Shown one piece after another: positions 1-12,600 of a stretch of DNA of 64,000 bases. Made by a program: the position numbers and the translations under genes. Position 1 is the first letter of the stretch. Every line of letters starts with the position of its first letter. Source of the DNA: Falciphora oryzae (lineage: Eukaryota; Ascomycota; Sordariomycetes; Magnaporthales; Magnaporthaceae); assembly GCA_000733355.1 (NCBI GenBank), contig JNVV01000048.1, positions 223,503-287,502 on the forward strand, in the 5' to 3' direction. The notes beneath the pieces are model-generated. The model saw nothing but the letters and a program-made list of their open reading frames with translations. It was not told where the DNA came from and did no database searches.

Positions 1-141
1 AAAAAAAAAAAAAACACAACGAAGTATCCAAAATGACCGAGCCTAATCATGCATGCTGGAGATGACAATAGAAAACGGAAAACATTAGACCAAGAAATTG
101 ACGGAATCAAGTGAAGAAATAGCCTAGCGAGACAGCCATCG

Positions 142-2231
142 TCAGCCCGTCAACTCGCCGCCCTCGTGCTCTTCCGGAGATGCGGGCACGGGCTTCTTGA
201 CAGCATCCTTGCCCCCGTCGCCGTTGAGGCCGGCCTTGTGCTTTGCGCTAAAGTCCTTCCAGAGCTTCGCAATGTCCTCGTTGCCGTCATTCTTCTCCAT
301 GATGAGGTTCTTGAGCCACTTGTTCTCCGTCTCGAGCTGGGAGATGCGGCTCTCGAGCGTCGCCACCTTGTCGTTCATTTCCTTGGCGCTCTTCTCGAGA
401 GCCTGCTCGCGCTGCTTCTTCTTAATGCGGAACCGAGCGCTCGCGGCCGTGTTGCGCCTCCGCTTGTCCTCCTCCGCTGCTAGCCGTGACGCGTCCTCGA
501 AACTCATCGGGCGGTTGGGGCTAACGGACGACTCGGGCGAGGAGACCTTGGCGGCAGCTGCCCTCTGGCGTGGTGCCGGTGTGTAACCATTCTGCTGCTG
601 CTGGCGGTGGGATTGTGTTGGAGGTACGGGATATATGGACTGCGCGCCTGGTTGGAGAGGCTGCAGGCCGTTTATGTTTTCCGGGTAAGTTTGTAGCGTC
701 GGCGATGTGTAAGCCGCGCCAAAGTCAGGAAAGTTGAAGTCGCCTGCGGACATTATTCCATGTCAGCGGGGTTGTTGCCGTCTCATAGGCAAGACATCTG
801 GAACAAAGCAAGAGCAGACGACGAAGCTAGAGATAGCGATGGGGAGAATGGTAGAGATCCGATATGCCGGGGGGGAAGCAAAGAATAAAAGTTGAGGCCG
901 GAACGAAAGACAACGGACGAAAAACAGGAGAAGGAGCTGGCAAATAACTTGTCGACGACATGAACATCAAAGCGTGGGTGCAGACATTCCGTGCAGGAGC
1001 GAGTCGCACCGGGGTTGGCCAGCAACGGAGACTGAACTACAGCCGGCATCCATCGCTAGCAGTCGCGTTCGATTGCTGGCGGTACGTATCCCGCTGCGGG
1101 CAGGCCTTGCCTCCGGGGGTTGCTTTGGGCTGGGGCTCCCCGGTCACGAGGGATTGCGCCATCGAGTTGCACCATCGAGGCATCAAATGACTGGCATTTG
1201 TCAGCCCAATGAGAGGCGCCTGTGAATGGAGGACCCCCACACCCATCATACAAGCCCCCCTCCCTTCTGCTGCTGCACAATCCCGGCGGAAAGCCCGCCA
1301 AATCCAGAAGCAGGCGGAAAGAGAAAGTCGCTTCGCACATGTGGTTGTATAGGACGGCTCCAATCCAGCGGCCCCGGATGCGTCCTGCCTGCTGTCACCT
1401 TGACTTTGGTGGATGACCGAGGCGACTGAAGGGGCCGTGTGGGTGGAGAAGCCGGGCAGTTGTGTGTGCGCGCCCACACCGTCTGGGAGATGCAACAATA
1501 AGGAAGATGTGTATGTAGTGTAGTGTTGGGTCTGTGGGCATTGAGGGTCGACATTTCCAACCAACGCCACCATCGACGGTTGACTCCGAAGTGTGTGTGC
1601 AGGCACTCGGAAGGGCGGGCTCTGAAAATAAGAAGTTCAAGAAACCGAACACTACCGCTAGGAGGCGCTTGCTTCAGCCAGTAGCGTTCGTGACGGTCGT
1701 GGTAAAACAACGTGCTCGTTTATGGTCATCGCTTCAGGGTTAAGAGCAGGGGATAGAGTTTCAACGGGTAAAGGGTGTGTGCAAGGGGTAGACAAGAAAG
1801 ATGTATATGAGGACGATGGATGCTCATGAAGGGACGCTGGTTGCACCATGCCAGACAGACGACAGCGCATGGTGCTAATGATTGCGAGGGTCAACAAGAC
1901 GGCGGACAGTAAAGAGACTTCACTGACCTGATATGAAATCAAGGGTACTGAAGTCGTCCATGGTCGTCGTCGAAGCCGAGGCCGAGTTTGGCGGCGGCTC
2001 GGATCGTGTGGGCTCGCTGTCGGGCTTGGCCGGGTGAGATTGGTAGTCGGTGTTCTGACCCGTCTCGAAGTCGAAGAATTGCGTGTTTGTGAACATGACA
2101 AGGTCGTCGTCGAGGCCGAATCCCTCCTCCGGGCCCGTGGTCGCTGCCGGGGTTACCGGCTGGATGGTGGTGAGCTCACGGAGGTACTGGGACACATTCG
2201 GCGCTCCCCGCCGGCCAGCGTAGCCCGCCAT
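142..2231 (-). CDS. cys-3: CYS-3/MetR-type bZIP transcription factor (sulfur regulation), two exons
   Basis: Two exons: 2231..1928 and 743..142, giving a 301-aa protein. The donor (CAG|GTCAGT) and acceptor (CCGCAG|GC) join in phase, and the junction completes a Gly codon inside a run reading ISGDFNFPDFG. Exon 1 carries the N-terminal region typical of CYS-3 homologues (NVSQYLREL near residue 13, then TNTQFFDFETGQNTDY). Exon 2 holds the bZIP: basic region at about residues 192-213 (RRRNTAASARFRIKKK), leucine zipper at about 216-253. In Neurospora and relatives CYS-3 is the nuclear activator of sulfur-assimilation and sulfate/methionine scavenging genes; that role is inferred here from family membership. 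An ATG at 753 would give a 203-aa protein lacking the conserved N-terminus, so the spliced form is preferred. I saw no clear CYS-3 palindromic operator in the upstream region. Confidence 0.88.
744..1927 (-). other. Long (1.18 kb) intron of the cys-3 homologue
   Basis: Bounded by a GTCAGT donor and a CAG acceptor on the minus strand. All other introns I could place in this window are 45-253 nt, so this one is exceptional. Open frames inside it (up to 189 codons) show no recognisable protein and are probably chance. It could hold regulatory elements, an unrecognised extra exon or a non-coding RNA; I see no specific motif. Confidence 0.7.
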
Positions 2232-4725
2232 TGTTGTCCGTTCGAGAAAGCGTGCAGTCGAGTCGGCTCCGACGTGGCGTGAATGTGGGAGATGAAGGCT
2301 TCACTCGCCTCCAACTTATTCCCGTATTCTTGTCCAATGTATCAACTCCGGAATAGGCCGTTGAGTTCGGCAGCGGGGCAGAGTTTCCGAGTGGTTTGCG
2401 CGTGCGATAGCGATCGGCGCGAGGTGGTCGATGGTGTTCAGAACGGGCCTGGTCGGTGTGTTGACGGGCCGCGGCGATGAGGTTGCGTGTTTGTTCTTTC
2501 TTCCGATTTGCCCCCCTTTTTTTTCTTCTCTTCAGTCTTTGTTCGCCTCCAGAAACTCAGCTTCGTGGTGCGGGAAGTGGGCTGTGAAAAGAAAAAATGT
2601 TCGTCCAAAACAGGGCGCGAGTAACGTGGTCGCAGGAGGGGGTCGGGCGGGCGGAGTGGGAATGAAGAGGCAAAAAGCGGAGCTGGACCCGCGCCTGCGG
2701 CTTTTCCTTTGATGAGTCGTTGACCTTTTTCGTTCCGATGAGGTCCGGTTCACCACATTTAGCGACCGGGGTGACCAAGCTAGCGTGGCGGGCGTCTTCT
2801 CTTGTCAGCTTATATTTCTGGCGACGGACAAGGAAGCACGCCCTTTGGTCGCCAAGCGGACAACTCCTCGTCCAACGGTTGGTGCGACCGAAATGGCGGA
2901 GAGGGAAGAGCAGAAGTAGAGTCCGGGGTGGGCGATGACAGATGTACAGAATAAATCAATCGACAATAGCTGGGCTGGGCCAGACCGTAAGAGCTCGAGG
3001 CGTCGGCCAGCGAGACAAAGAAACGCAAGCGGCAAAGTGTTTTGGCGCCCCCTGCTGTGCGCCCACATGCACACACGCATCTTGGCCGCCCGTGCTTTTT
3101 ACCCGATCGATGTGACGGATGTTGGACAGACACCCCACGGGCTGCGAACTGCGAACATGACCCCACCCCCAAGCGCGGGAGGGCAACAACCAAGCCCGCG
3201 AATTTCCCTTTTCCTGAAGCTTGACTAAGGTGGATGCATCCAGCCAATCACACGTCTCGTCGCGATCCTTTCCAATAAGGGTCCAGACGGGTTTTCAGCT
3301 CTCAGACATTCACACCCCGTGCCTGCCGAGAGAAGCGAAAAAAAAAGCAAGAATGAAAGCGTCATGCAGGGCGCAGAACCCCGCGAACACGTTTTTCTTA
3401 CCCCGAGCCAACCCATCCCTCGCCGATGAGAAATCGATCCCAATCCCATGGTACGAGCTCTGAACCTCGAGCGCTCCGGTCAACTGTGCGCCGCTCTATA
3501 TGCGGGGTAAGGATTCCCCGCAACCAGGTGTTTCCTGTGATGCATTTATTGTGAGGCGAGGACGGCCAGTTAACAACCTGTGGCATCGAGACCCCCGCGA
3601 GAGAAGCAGCACACGGGGTTTGAGGGTGCACATTGTTAGTCGGTGATACCTAGGCAGCCTACGATGTGCCGGGGTCCGGCCTCAAGTTGATTTCAAATCC
3701 ATCCAATGAATCTGCATGCAGGTGCAGTGACATGGGTGGGCGCCGGCAGATGCAGCAACAGCCCAGGCCGATGCCAGTCGGGGTCCGGCGGTGCCGGCGC
3801 AGGTCCTGCCCGCTAACTCAACTCGGCCTTCCGGGAAATTCTCGGTCTCAATAGCGGGGTTTATCCCCTTGAGTGCCGTTAGACGGCAGAGGCCCAAACG
3901 AGAAAAGGGTGGTTGAAATAGGAAAAGAACCCCTGAATTTATCCTTGATAAAAATACGTGGTTGGCTGGGAGGAAAGATCTGCACTCCGCCGTCTAATGG
4001 CACTTGAGGGGATGATCATACCTGTCGGTAGAACGTCTGTTAGGTTTGTAATCATGTTTCTTTCTTTGGTGCAAACCGTGGCCACGTGTGGCCCCAGTGG
4101 GCCAGACCACAGCTTGGGGCACATTTTTCTCCTGCGGGCGAAACCTTGGCTTGCATAGCGACGGCGGCTTCGGAACGACTGTGCAAGGTAAGATTGCGCC
4201 CGTCAGCATGTTTACATCCTGTGAAACGTACCGACGTCACATACTGTGATCGACGGTCTCCGTCGCTTCACGCTTGGCCAGCGGCCCAGGATCTAGTCGG
4301 CAGAGAGCAGGCCGTGTCGCTCACCAAAATTCGAGCCCGAAATGAGAACTCGTGGTCGATTCGCTACTTTGCAACGCAGGCCGCCACTCAGCATGTTTAT
4401 CTCACTCAATTGGGTAAAAACCCAGCCGTGTGCTGCGCCGTACCAACCGTTCTTCTAAGATGGAGGCAGGGGGCACCCGTCTGCGTGGACTGGCGGGGTC
4501 TCCACACTCAGACCCCATCACCCACACCGGCCGAAAATGGAAAGCCGAGAGGGTGCACGGACCCAACTGCCGACGATGACACGGGACGCGACGCGTCCAG
4601 CCAGAAATCACAAATCCCGGCACGGCAGCGGGACTCGGACCAATTCCACACAAGCTTGGATCCATGCTCCGGCCCCGCGACTTTAGAGGCCATGTGAACG
4701 CCGGCCAAACCACACACACAACGAC
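2232..4725. other. Intergenic region between cys-3 and CHL4 (divergent promoters)
   Basis: About 2.5 kb separates the minus-strand cys-3 start from the plus-strand CHL4 start, so it must hold both promoters. No open frame in it resembles a protein (the 203-codon frame at 4086-4697 has no conserved features). No tRNA, transposon or strong repeat was seen. Confidence 0.6.
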
Positions 4726-6660
4726 ATGGCCGCCTACGTCTCCATCCCGACCACGGCCCGCCTGCCCGGCTCCCTGCGCCTCGAGCCGTCCCACCCCGTT
4801 GTCGCCAAGCTGATCGGCCGTCTGTCGCGCGCCTCGCTCCTCGCCCTGGCCGTCCAGTGGCTCAACGACGCCGATGGCCCCCTCCTCAGTGCACCCTACC
4901 TGCGGCCCCTTAAGAGGAGGACGGGGAGGGTCCGGCGCCGAAGCGGGAGGTCGAGCGATGGCTTTGGCGGCGGCAGCGGGCGTGAAAACGACACAATACT
5001 AGACCAGGACGAGCAAGATGAAGACGACACCGACGACGACGACGATGACGAGGGGAGCATGTACCCGGCCTCCCGCACCCTCGACGACCTCCGTGAGGTC
5101 TACGCCCACCTGCAGGCCGGCAACACGCGCGGCTCGCGCCGCGAGCTGGCCGACCGCATCCTCGAGGGCGACTGGCGCCGCGGCCTGACCCTGCACCAGC
5201 TCGCTATGGCCGACCTGCAGTATCTGCACGACCACCCGCTGTCGCAGCGCTGGTCCGCCTTCAAGATCGTTTCCCTCAGGCTGCGGCGTGAAGACCAAGC
5301 AGAAGAAAATGACGAAGAGCCGCTGCTCGAGGTCGACGGCGCCTCACTCGTCGTCCCGCGCATCCACCCGCCGTCGTTCCTGCGCTCGCTCCAGGGCTCG
5401 CTGCCGCCCGATGTCAAGACGCACTGCGCCTTTGAGCGTCACCGGGACCTGCCCGTCCTGCTCCTCCGCATCTTCATCTTCGACACCCCCTATGCCACCG
5501 AGCTGGCGGCCGGGAGCAAGGGTCGCCGGGGAAAGCGGAAACGACCGCGCGGAGGCGGGGATGATGACGACGACCAAGCAAACGCCGGGGGAGATGCCGC
5601 CATGCCGCCGAGCAACTTCGAGACGGCCCGCACCGTCTACGTCGCGTTCCCGGACGCCTCGGCCCACGTCTACGTCTCAGCTGCCACCACTGCCTCCGCC
5701 TCCACCACCACCACCTCGTCGGCCGGCGCCGGCACCGGCGACACCAAGAGCCTGCGCTCCCTCGTGGTTGAGGGCATCCCCAAGGCGCTGTCCCGCCCGG
5801 GCGAGCGCTACGCCCTCAGGCCGACGAGCCTCTCGACCAGGAACATGGCCGAGCTGGTCGACCGGCGCGGAGGCGGCCGCGGCGGGAGCGGCAGCGCGGG
5901 AGGCGGCTGGGGAGGCGTTTACGCGGACGAGAAGATCCGCGAGTCGCCGCTCGACTCGGCCCTGCCCACCCCGCCGCTCTCGTCGGCCGTCTCTGAGGAG
6001 GAGGGGGAGGATGGGGCCGCGAAGGAGAGTGCGGCGCGGGGGAGATTTGGAGGGGCTAACGCTGCTCCGTCGGCCGAGGAACGCGCCGCGAAGCGGAGGA
6101 GGCTGATCGCGCGTGCCCGGTTCGGGACGTCCGGGCTGGTGGATGACGGGCTGGGGGTCGAGCGGGTCGACGTCGCCATCGAGGACCCATTTCCCCCATT
6201 ATCATCCGCTGCGACGGCTGACGCCGAGGCTAGGCGCCGTCCTCGCAATGCTGGCAGTCGAGAGCAGGCCGAAGATGCGGAACGCCGACCCCAGGCCGGC
6301 AAGAGGGGCAGGCGAGCGGCCGGCGGCCGGCGGAGTACCCTAGATGCGGCATTGGAGCGGGAGGCAGCGTTGCTGGGAGACAGCGATCGCGACGATGACG
6401 ACGACGGCGGGCAGGAGCAAGCAGCAGGAGAAGAAGACGAAGACGCCACAGCAACACAAGGGCAGTCCAAGGCCAGGTGGCGCCCGGGTGTCAAGCTGAC
6501 GTTTCGCGGCAGCCACGTGTTTGCGGGGATCAGGCAGCTGGTCGAGGTTGGAGCCATTGACGGCGAGCGCATGCCGGGCTGGATGACGGGCGAGGAGGGC
6601 GTCACGATCGGGGCGGTGAGGCACGGGCGCATCAGGGGTCACAAGGGTTCGGGACTATGA
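4726..6660 (+). CDS. CHL4: CHL4/CENP-N (Mis15) family kinetochore protein
   Basis: A single-exon frame of 644 aa. The N-terminus (LSRASLLALAVQWL, about residues 33-46) and the C-terminus (GSHVFAGIRQLVEVG ... MPGWMTGEEG, about 595-625) are the conserved ends of the CHL4/CENP-N family. In yeast Chl4 pairs with Iml3 (CENP-N with CENP-L in animals) in the constitutive centromere-associated network, binds the centromeric nucleosome and supports chromosome segregation; this role is inferred from the family. It is longer than yeast Chl4 because of low-complexity inserts: an Asp/Glu run at about residues 93-111, a second acidic/basic stretch near 280, a Ser/Thr-rich stretch, and a Glu/Asp-rich region near 555-580. 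No intron is needed. It lies between the cys-3 promoter region and a 7.4 kb gene-poor stretch. Confidence 0.85.
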   Translation: MAAYVSIPTTARLPGSLRLEPSHPVVAKLIGRLSRASLLALAVQWLNDADGPLLSAPYLRPLKRRTGRVRRRSGRSSDGFGGGSGRENDTILDQDEQDEDDTDDDDDDEGSMYPASRTLDDLREVYAHLQAGNTRGSRRELADRILEGDWRRGLTLHQLAMADLQYLHDHPLSQRWSAFKIVSLRLRREDQAEENDEEPLLEVDGASLVVPRIHPPSFLRSLQGSLPPDVKTHCAFERHRDLPVLLLRIFIFDTPYATELAAGSKGRRGKRKRPRGGGDDDDDQANAGGDAAMPPSNFETARTVYVAFPDASAHVYVSAATTASASTTTTSSAGAGTGDTKSLRSLVVEGIPKALSRPGERYALRPTSLSTRNMAELVDRRGGGRGGSGSAGGGWGGVYADEKIRESPLDSALPTPPLSSAVSEEEGEDGAAKESAARGRFGGANAAPSAEERAAKRRRLIARARFGTSGLVDDGLGVERVDVAIEDPFPPLSSAATADAEARRRPRNAGSREQAEDAERRPQAGKRGRRAAGGRRSTLDAALEREAALLGDSDRDDDDDGGQEQAAGEEDEDATATQGQSKARWRPGVKLTFRGSHVFAGIRQLVEVGAIDGERMPGWMTGEEGVTIGAVRHGRIRGHKGSGL

Positions 6661-9600
6661 TACCACGGGTTTCATTTTTCTTGTCTGTTTGGTTTTATAT
6701 CCATCGTCATCGTGTGAGGGATTAGCGTGTCTTTATCAGAACCAGCATATAGCATGCCTACAGCTTTATTTTGGTCGATCAGAACCCTTCCTGCTGGAGG
6801 CCGACACACTGGTGCTGCTTTTGAGCCGGAGATTGTGTATTGTCTCGACACTTTTTTCCGGGCCGCGCTTTGCTGTCAGGTAGTTGCTAGAGTCACACTG
6901 TCCTTCTGCCTGGCCTCTCAAGTCGGCTTTCTCGGGGGTGGGATACCTAGACTATTTCCGAGGCCCGGAGGCGAATAGGGAGTTTCTAGCAACTAATCGC
7001 ATTTCTTCCTCCCAGCTCGTTTCTCGCCCCCGCATAGCTGCCGGTCACCTTAGTGCCAGCCGTTTTGATCACCCTTTCGGCCTGCGTCCTTTGTGTATTC
7101 CTGGTGACTGTTGCTACCTGGGGTAAAGTTTGTGTAGGGTGCCGCCCGGGTTTTTGGGACATGTATGTATCAAGCACATGTTCGTACATTTATCGTCACT
7201 TTGAGCTAGAATTGAGCATAGCGAGCCCTCATTCTTGTCTACAGAGCTACCGGCAAAAACGGAAACCAAGCAATTACATCATAATATCACATTTATGGAA
7301 CTTGTTGGATACCGTCGACCAGAGCAGGCAATCGGTAGGCACAGAGAGGGTCGGAGGGCCCGCAAGTTTGGGAGCAGGGGAATGGCCCTTTGGTGATCTA
7401 GAACGTGTATATATATAGCCTCCCGTATGCTCCCTCTCTTGCAGATAGATCCCTTCCTCTTCATGCACAATAGAGACCATTCTACAGATCTAACGATCGT
7501 TGTTCATTCTATTTGGAGATCTCCGAGCCTACATGGGTACCTACTCCTACCAACAGAACCGGACAAAAAACCATAGCGAAGGACTCAACCGAAGGCCACT
7601 GCATCTTAGATGCCAGTCTGGAGCACTCGGCACCAACTATCGGAATGCTTTTCTTACGGTACATGGCCATCTGGCTAGAATAGGGCCTAGAACAAGCAGG
7701 ATCTGTTAGACGCTGGTGCTGGGACTGTGTTATGTACCTAATTTTCAAAAACTCAGCGCCAAGATGTCAGTGGAACATCAAACCTTTGTACACAGGCTCG
7801 CCACCCGCCGACGCAGCTCACACACAACTCACGACGCGGTCAATTACACGAGAATGTTTGTCTTGGGACCTAGGTGACCGTTGTGGACTGTTGTCTGCAA
7901 CACCGCATCTGTCCCGCCACGTTGGCATCACGCATGTCAACCACACTCCTTGGGGTCCGACTCAAAGAAGTGCTGCAATTTTCACGCGGTGCGACTGCCT
8001 GCTCAGAGAGGCCGTTGCTAGGGCCCGTCGCGGTATTATTCACTGTAGAACCTCAGCGTGTTATTTCTCGTGCGTGGGCGGAACAACGGGAAGCCCACGT
8101 GGATCGTATCAAGACTCGTCAGTGCCGACCACGCCTTCTGGCAAATATGATGTGATCCAAGCTGTCCATGAGGGACAGGGGCTGTCTTCCACAGGCGTGG
8201 CAAGCCCGCCCCTTCTGTTTCCAGTAAACAATATGGAACACTTGGTGGCGGGTGTCCACCTTCGACAGGCTTGCGGGTTGCGCCGATGGAAGAGCCCGGC
8301 CGTTGGGCCAGAGTCCGCAGATCCGTAATATCCATCCCCAGATATACCGGCCGGGTTGAAGGATTGAGGATTAAGGCCATGATATAGCTCGGCCTTTTTA
8401 TAGCCCGCGAAGGAAAAAAAAAAAAAAATCACACTACTGCCTTATATAGACATGTTTGCGAGGCTGGCTTGGCGCGGGGAACGGGAGAGGCCCAAGAGGC
8501 CTTGAACCGGAAGCCATGGGTCGCCGGTCTTGCGAGCGCTCGTATCGGATGGGAACCAAGTGCAAGTCCTGCCGCGGAGCCATCCTCCCGGATGGGCCTG
8601 CCGGTGTCGAAACGCCTCATGTTTATTGCCCTACTCCATGGACCGAGCGAACCCAAGAGGTGTGACGAACGTGCCTTCGCGCCCTCCGCGGGGGACGAGC
8701 AGCGTGTCGTGTCGTCTGACAGGGGCTGCCTCGCTCGAGGTGGCACTGGAAGCCCGCCGCAGAAGGAATGCACTACGTCGTACAGAGGTTTGTTTACGAA
8801 ATGAGAAGGATGCCTGTCTTGGCGACATCAAGGACTTTGACGGAAGCATCTGCCGGAGGCTCTAAAAAAAAAAGGCAATTTATGAGGAGCCAATGAAACC
8901 TCGAATGGGGGACCTTATTACCATGCCCCTTTGCTTATTTGGAGACTCTCGGGCCGGAACGCAAGGTACCACCAGGAAGACAAAAGAGGGGGAAAGGTGA
9001 AGAAGAAACAAAACGAAGGCGGCCAAGCGGCGTGGAGATCCCGGAGCACAAGCCGGGCCTCAGGCTCATGAACAAGGGAGGCAGCGGGGAAAGCTTCCAG
9101 TGGTCGGCAGTCTCGGTTCGAATGGCTACATGACTGAATTTTTTTTTTTTTTGAATGGCACGCTGGACACCTCGCCGGTGGCGTTCAACGTCAGCCTTTT
9201 TTCCTTGTCAGCTGCCTCCAACGCCACCCGGAGATTCCCTCAGCGCGAGACGGGCTTGAGACGAATTGCGAAAATAGGTAAAGGTGCCTGGTCGATCGAC
9301 AACAGCAGCTCAGGATTCCCGCAACGCAACGCACTCCTATTTAGCGTGTCATCACGGGTTTTATTTTATTTTTTACTCGCTGTTGCGGTTAAAACCGTCC
9401 GCCTGTTTGCCTCTGGCTGAGTTACATGCTTCTAGAATAGTGTCTTTGGGGAAGCACCTCGTTGTTGTGGGGTCGTTGTGTCGCCCAGACTGACCAAAAG
9501 GCAAACTATATTTATACGTGCAGACGGGCGTGCTGCGTGCGCAAGACTCGGCGCCCGGCATGCACCCCTTTCTGAGGGCGGAGAGGACTCCCGCTTCGCG

Positions 9601-12600
9601 CCGCCCGCGCCCCTCCCCTGATCCGACTTGCCCCGAGCAAAGGCCCAAGCGGTGGCGGTGGGGTCCGGAAGGCCGGGGCAGCCCGGATGAGGGGGAGGTC
9701 GCATGTGCCGCTCGAACCTGGCACACAGACGTGCCGCCGACCGTGCCCGGGGTGATGCGGCGGTGGGTGGGGGGAGTCGGCAAGTGGCTCCGTCGTCCTT
9801 TTATCTATCGGGCCGTTGTCGCTATACCACGGCGCGAGGGGGAAAAGTGCGGGAGAGCAATACGGAATTTCAGGAGGAGCGCAGTTATCAGTTGATATTC
9901 TGATGTTTACATGCGGCAGCGGCACTCTGGTCGCCGCAACAGCTGCAGTCCGACATTCAGTCCCGCGTCGCTTGCCGGTCACCCGCTCCACAGACGGACG
10001 CCGGAAATTTATGAAGGGTGCATGCAAAATGGATGGATTGGATTATGTTGATGGTTCGTTACATGGCAAGCGGCGCTCGCGTGGGTCGCACGGCTCGTCC
10101 TGCCCGCCAGCGTCGTATGTGCAGTACTGCCGCCAGGAATAGCACAGCATTTGGACGACGTTCTGGCTCTAGGTGGCCGGCAAGAGTCGCGTGGCCGGTT
10201 TCCGATGAAGAAGACTCCATCGTCTTTGTTTGAATCGCGCGCACATTCGTTTCTGCAGCGCACCGCGTCCGCATGGCAGCACGGGCGGCGAGCGGTGGGG
10301 ACCGGTCTGCGCGCCCGTCTGGTCAGTGCTGTCAATCTGGTGGCTGCTTCCCATCTGCCTGCCGTGAGCAGCAGCCGTGGAGATATCAACCGTGCGGTTT
10401 GTTTTGAGCATCGAGGATGGCCCCGGCTGGAAGCACGCGCACGACGCAAAATGTTCTCGCCAGGCCTGCCGCTTGCTTCACTTTGCTTTTGCCGTATTTG
10501 CAATCCGCCGGCATTCCCACAACGCTCGCTTCGAGGGCATCATTCGTTATGCGTAATGAGATGATGGATAAACGTTGCGTATTTTACGTATATAAAAACG
10601 GCCCGAGCGCACAATTCGCTTGCACTGTCCGAGTCCAGCCCATTCCTCTCCTGTCCTCATGCATTCGACAAGGCTCCAAACCCCCCGGGGTAGCCGCGAG
10701 AGAGAGGGAGGCGAAGCTGGTGATCAACAAGGAGATGGTGGACCGCTCGGGCCACTCGATTGGTGAAAAAAGTAAACATGACCCTCTCGAGGAGCCCACC
10801 TAAGCTCGAATAAGGACTAGCACAAAGCAGCGCCAGCGTCGCGGTCATAATCCGCCGATGTTCGTAATATTGACCACACGCTAGGGCCCCGCGCTATCTT
10901 CTGATAGCCGTTTGCAAGCAAGGACCAGACGGTGGTATGGCGCCCCAGGACAAACGGCTTTCCCTCCGTCTGACGGGACGGCAAATTGCTACAAATCTCA
11001 ACCACGGCAGCCACACGTCTTGGGCCCTTATTGTGCTTGTCATGGCTGTCTGTCTGCGTGTTGTTGGATCGATCACGAGTCTGGGCAGGGCTGGCAGATT
11101 TTTTCTTTTCTTCTTCGTCTTCCGTGCCAACCCTCCTACCCTCCCATCCGACGGGAAGCAGGGCAAAAAAGGGAAACAAAGCCGCAGACGTGGGACCCGT
11201 TTGTCACCCGCTGACTAGGTCGGTCCAGCCAGGCCTCCAGTCGGTCCATACGATCGGCCGGCCGAAGCTGCTCAGCTCGACTCGGGTCCCGGTAAAGAGG
11301 TGGAAGGGGGAGAGCCGCGGACCCGTGCCTGGTCGACCTGGCAGCCAACTGCGACTGTAGGAGCCGTGGGAGCCCAGGGGGCAGGACCAGGGAAAAACGG
11401 GACAGATTCGAACGGCCCCTCCCCGCCAATGCAGGCGGCCCCAATTTGTGCAAGTCCGAATCAGGCACGCGCCCCTGGACAAGCCCGTGGTGGTGGGTCA
11501 AAGCGCGCGTGGCGCCGACAGTGTGCGACAGTGCGCCTGCGGGATCGTGAGGTTTGTGCGCAAGGCGTTGTTGCGCTGCTGCTGCCCGCTAGCAGAGGCG
11601 ATCCAATCAAGCTGATGTCGTCGGGTTCGACTAGTGCCGCACTGGCTGGACTGTCAACGAGCTGAGACCTGATATCCGTGCTCGCTACTGCACAATAGGG
11701 ATGGATGGGTGGATGCGAGGGGAGGCACAAAGCGAGGGGGCGTTGAGATAATGTTCCTCTTGCACGCAGGCTTCTTCCTGTCACTTTATTCCCTTCTCTG
11801 CACCTCGAGGTGGGCCGTCTTCTTCGGATGGCCCAAGGTCGTCCCTTGCTGGGGCTTAACACAATACGCATGAATAAATGAGACATCAATGTGATCCTTT
11901 CATGTTTCCAGTCGCACAAGTTATTTGTCTGATGCTACCAGCGGTTTCCCACTCAAACATGGCTTGGCCGCAGCGAACTGGTGGAGGCACCGAGTGAAAC
12001 CATCGGACGCTCAGCCAGCTGCCCCCCAAAAAACGATTGGATGGGCCAGAGTCTCACCGCTGAGGGAAAGAACGAAGAGGGTTTGCAACGCGCAGGAGAA
12101 AAGCAAGGAGAGAAGAGGGGAAAGAGGGTAATCAAGGGAGAGAACAGGGAAATGGGCAGGACGCAAGATTGAGCACGAAAATAAGAAAAAGGAAAAAAAT
12201 TGAAAAAGCAAACCAACAACAAAACGCTGGCCAGAATGGGCAGCCTCGATGTCTCCCTCCCTCCCTTCACCTAGGCCCACGCACCTTGGCGACAGCACGA
12301 TGAAGAAATTCGGCGAGAGTGACCCGGCCCCGATGCAGGTGGACGGGGTCCAAGCACCGCTTGATCAGCCAATCGCTGGGCGTGTGCTCGCTGCGACGCC
12401 CGGTACTTGAGGCGCGCTCGTCCTGCCTGGTGCAATCGGGGCAGTCAGCCGTGGCCCTGCGCCGTGATCTGCACTGTTTATGAGCGTGGGAGGGATGCTG
12501 AACCAGGCACCCCTCCAAGGCATCCGTCTTGGTTGGCACCTCGGGCCCCAGGTTTAGCTGCAGCAGGGCCGAATCCGACCTCTTTTTCAGGCCGTCTGGA

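Noticed and set aside
4086..4697. 203-codon open frame upstream of CHL4
   Set aside because: No recognisable domain, poor codon bias, and it lies where the CHL4 promoter should be.
9105..9130. GGTTCGAATGG, possible Pol III B box
   Set aside because: No pairing stems around it and no A box at the right distance.
10588..10600. TATATAAAA element
   Set aside because: No supported gene follows within a plausible leader length; likely chance.
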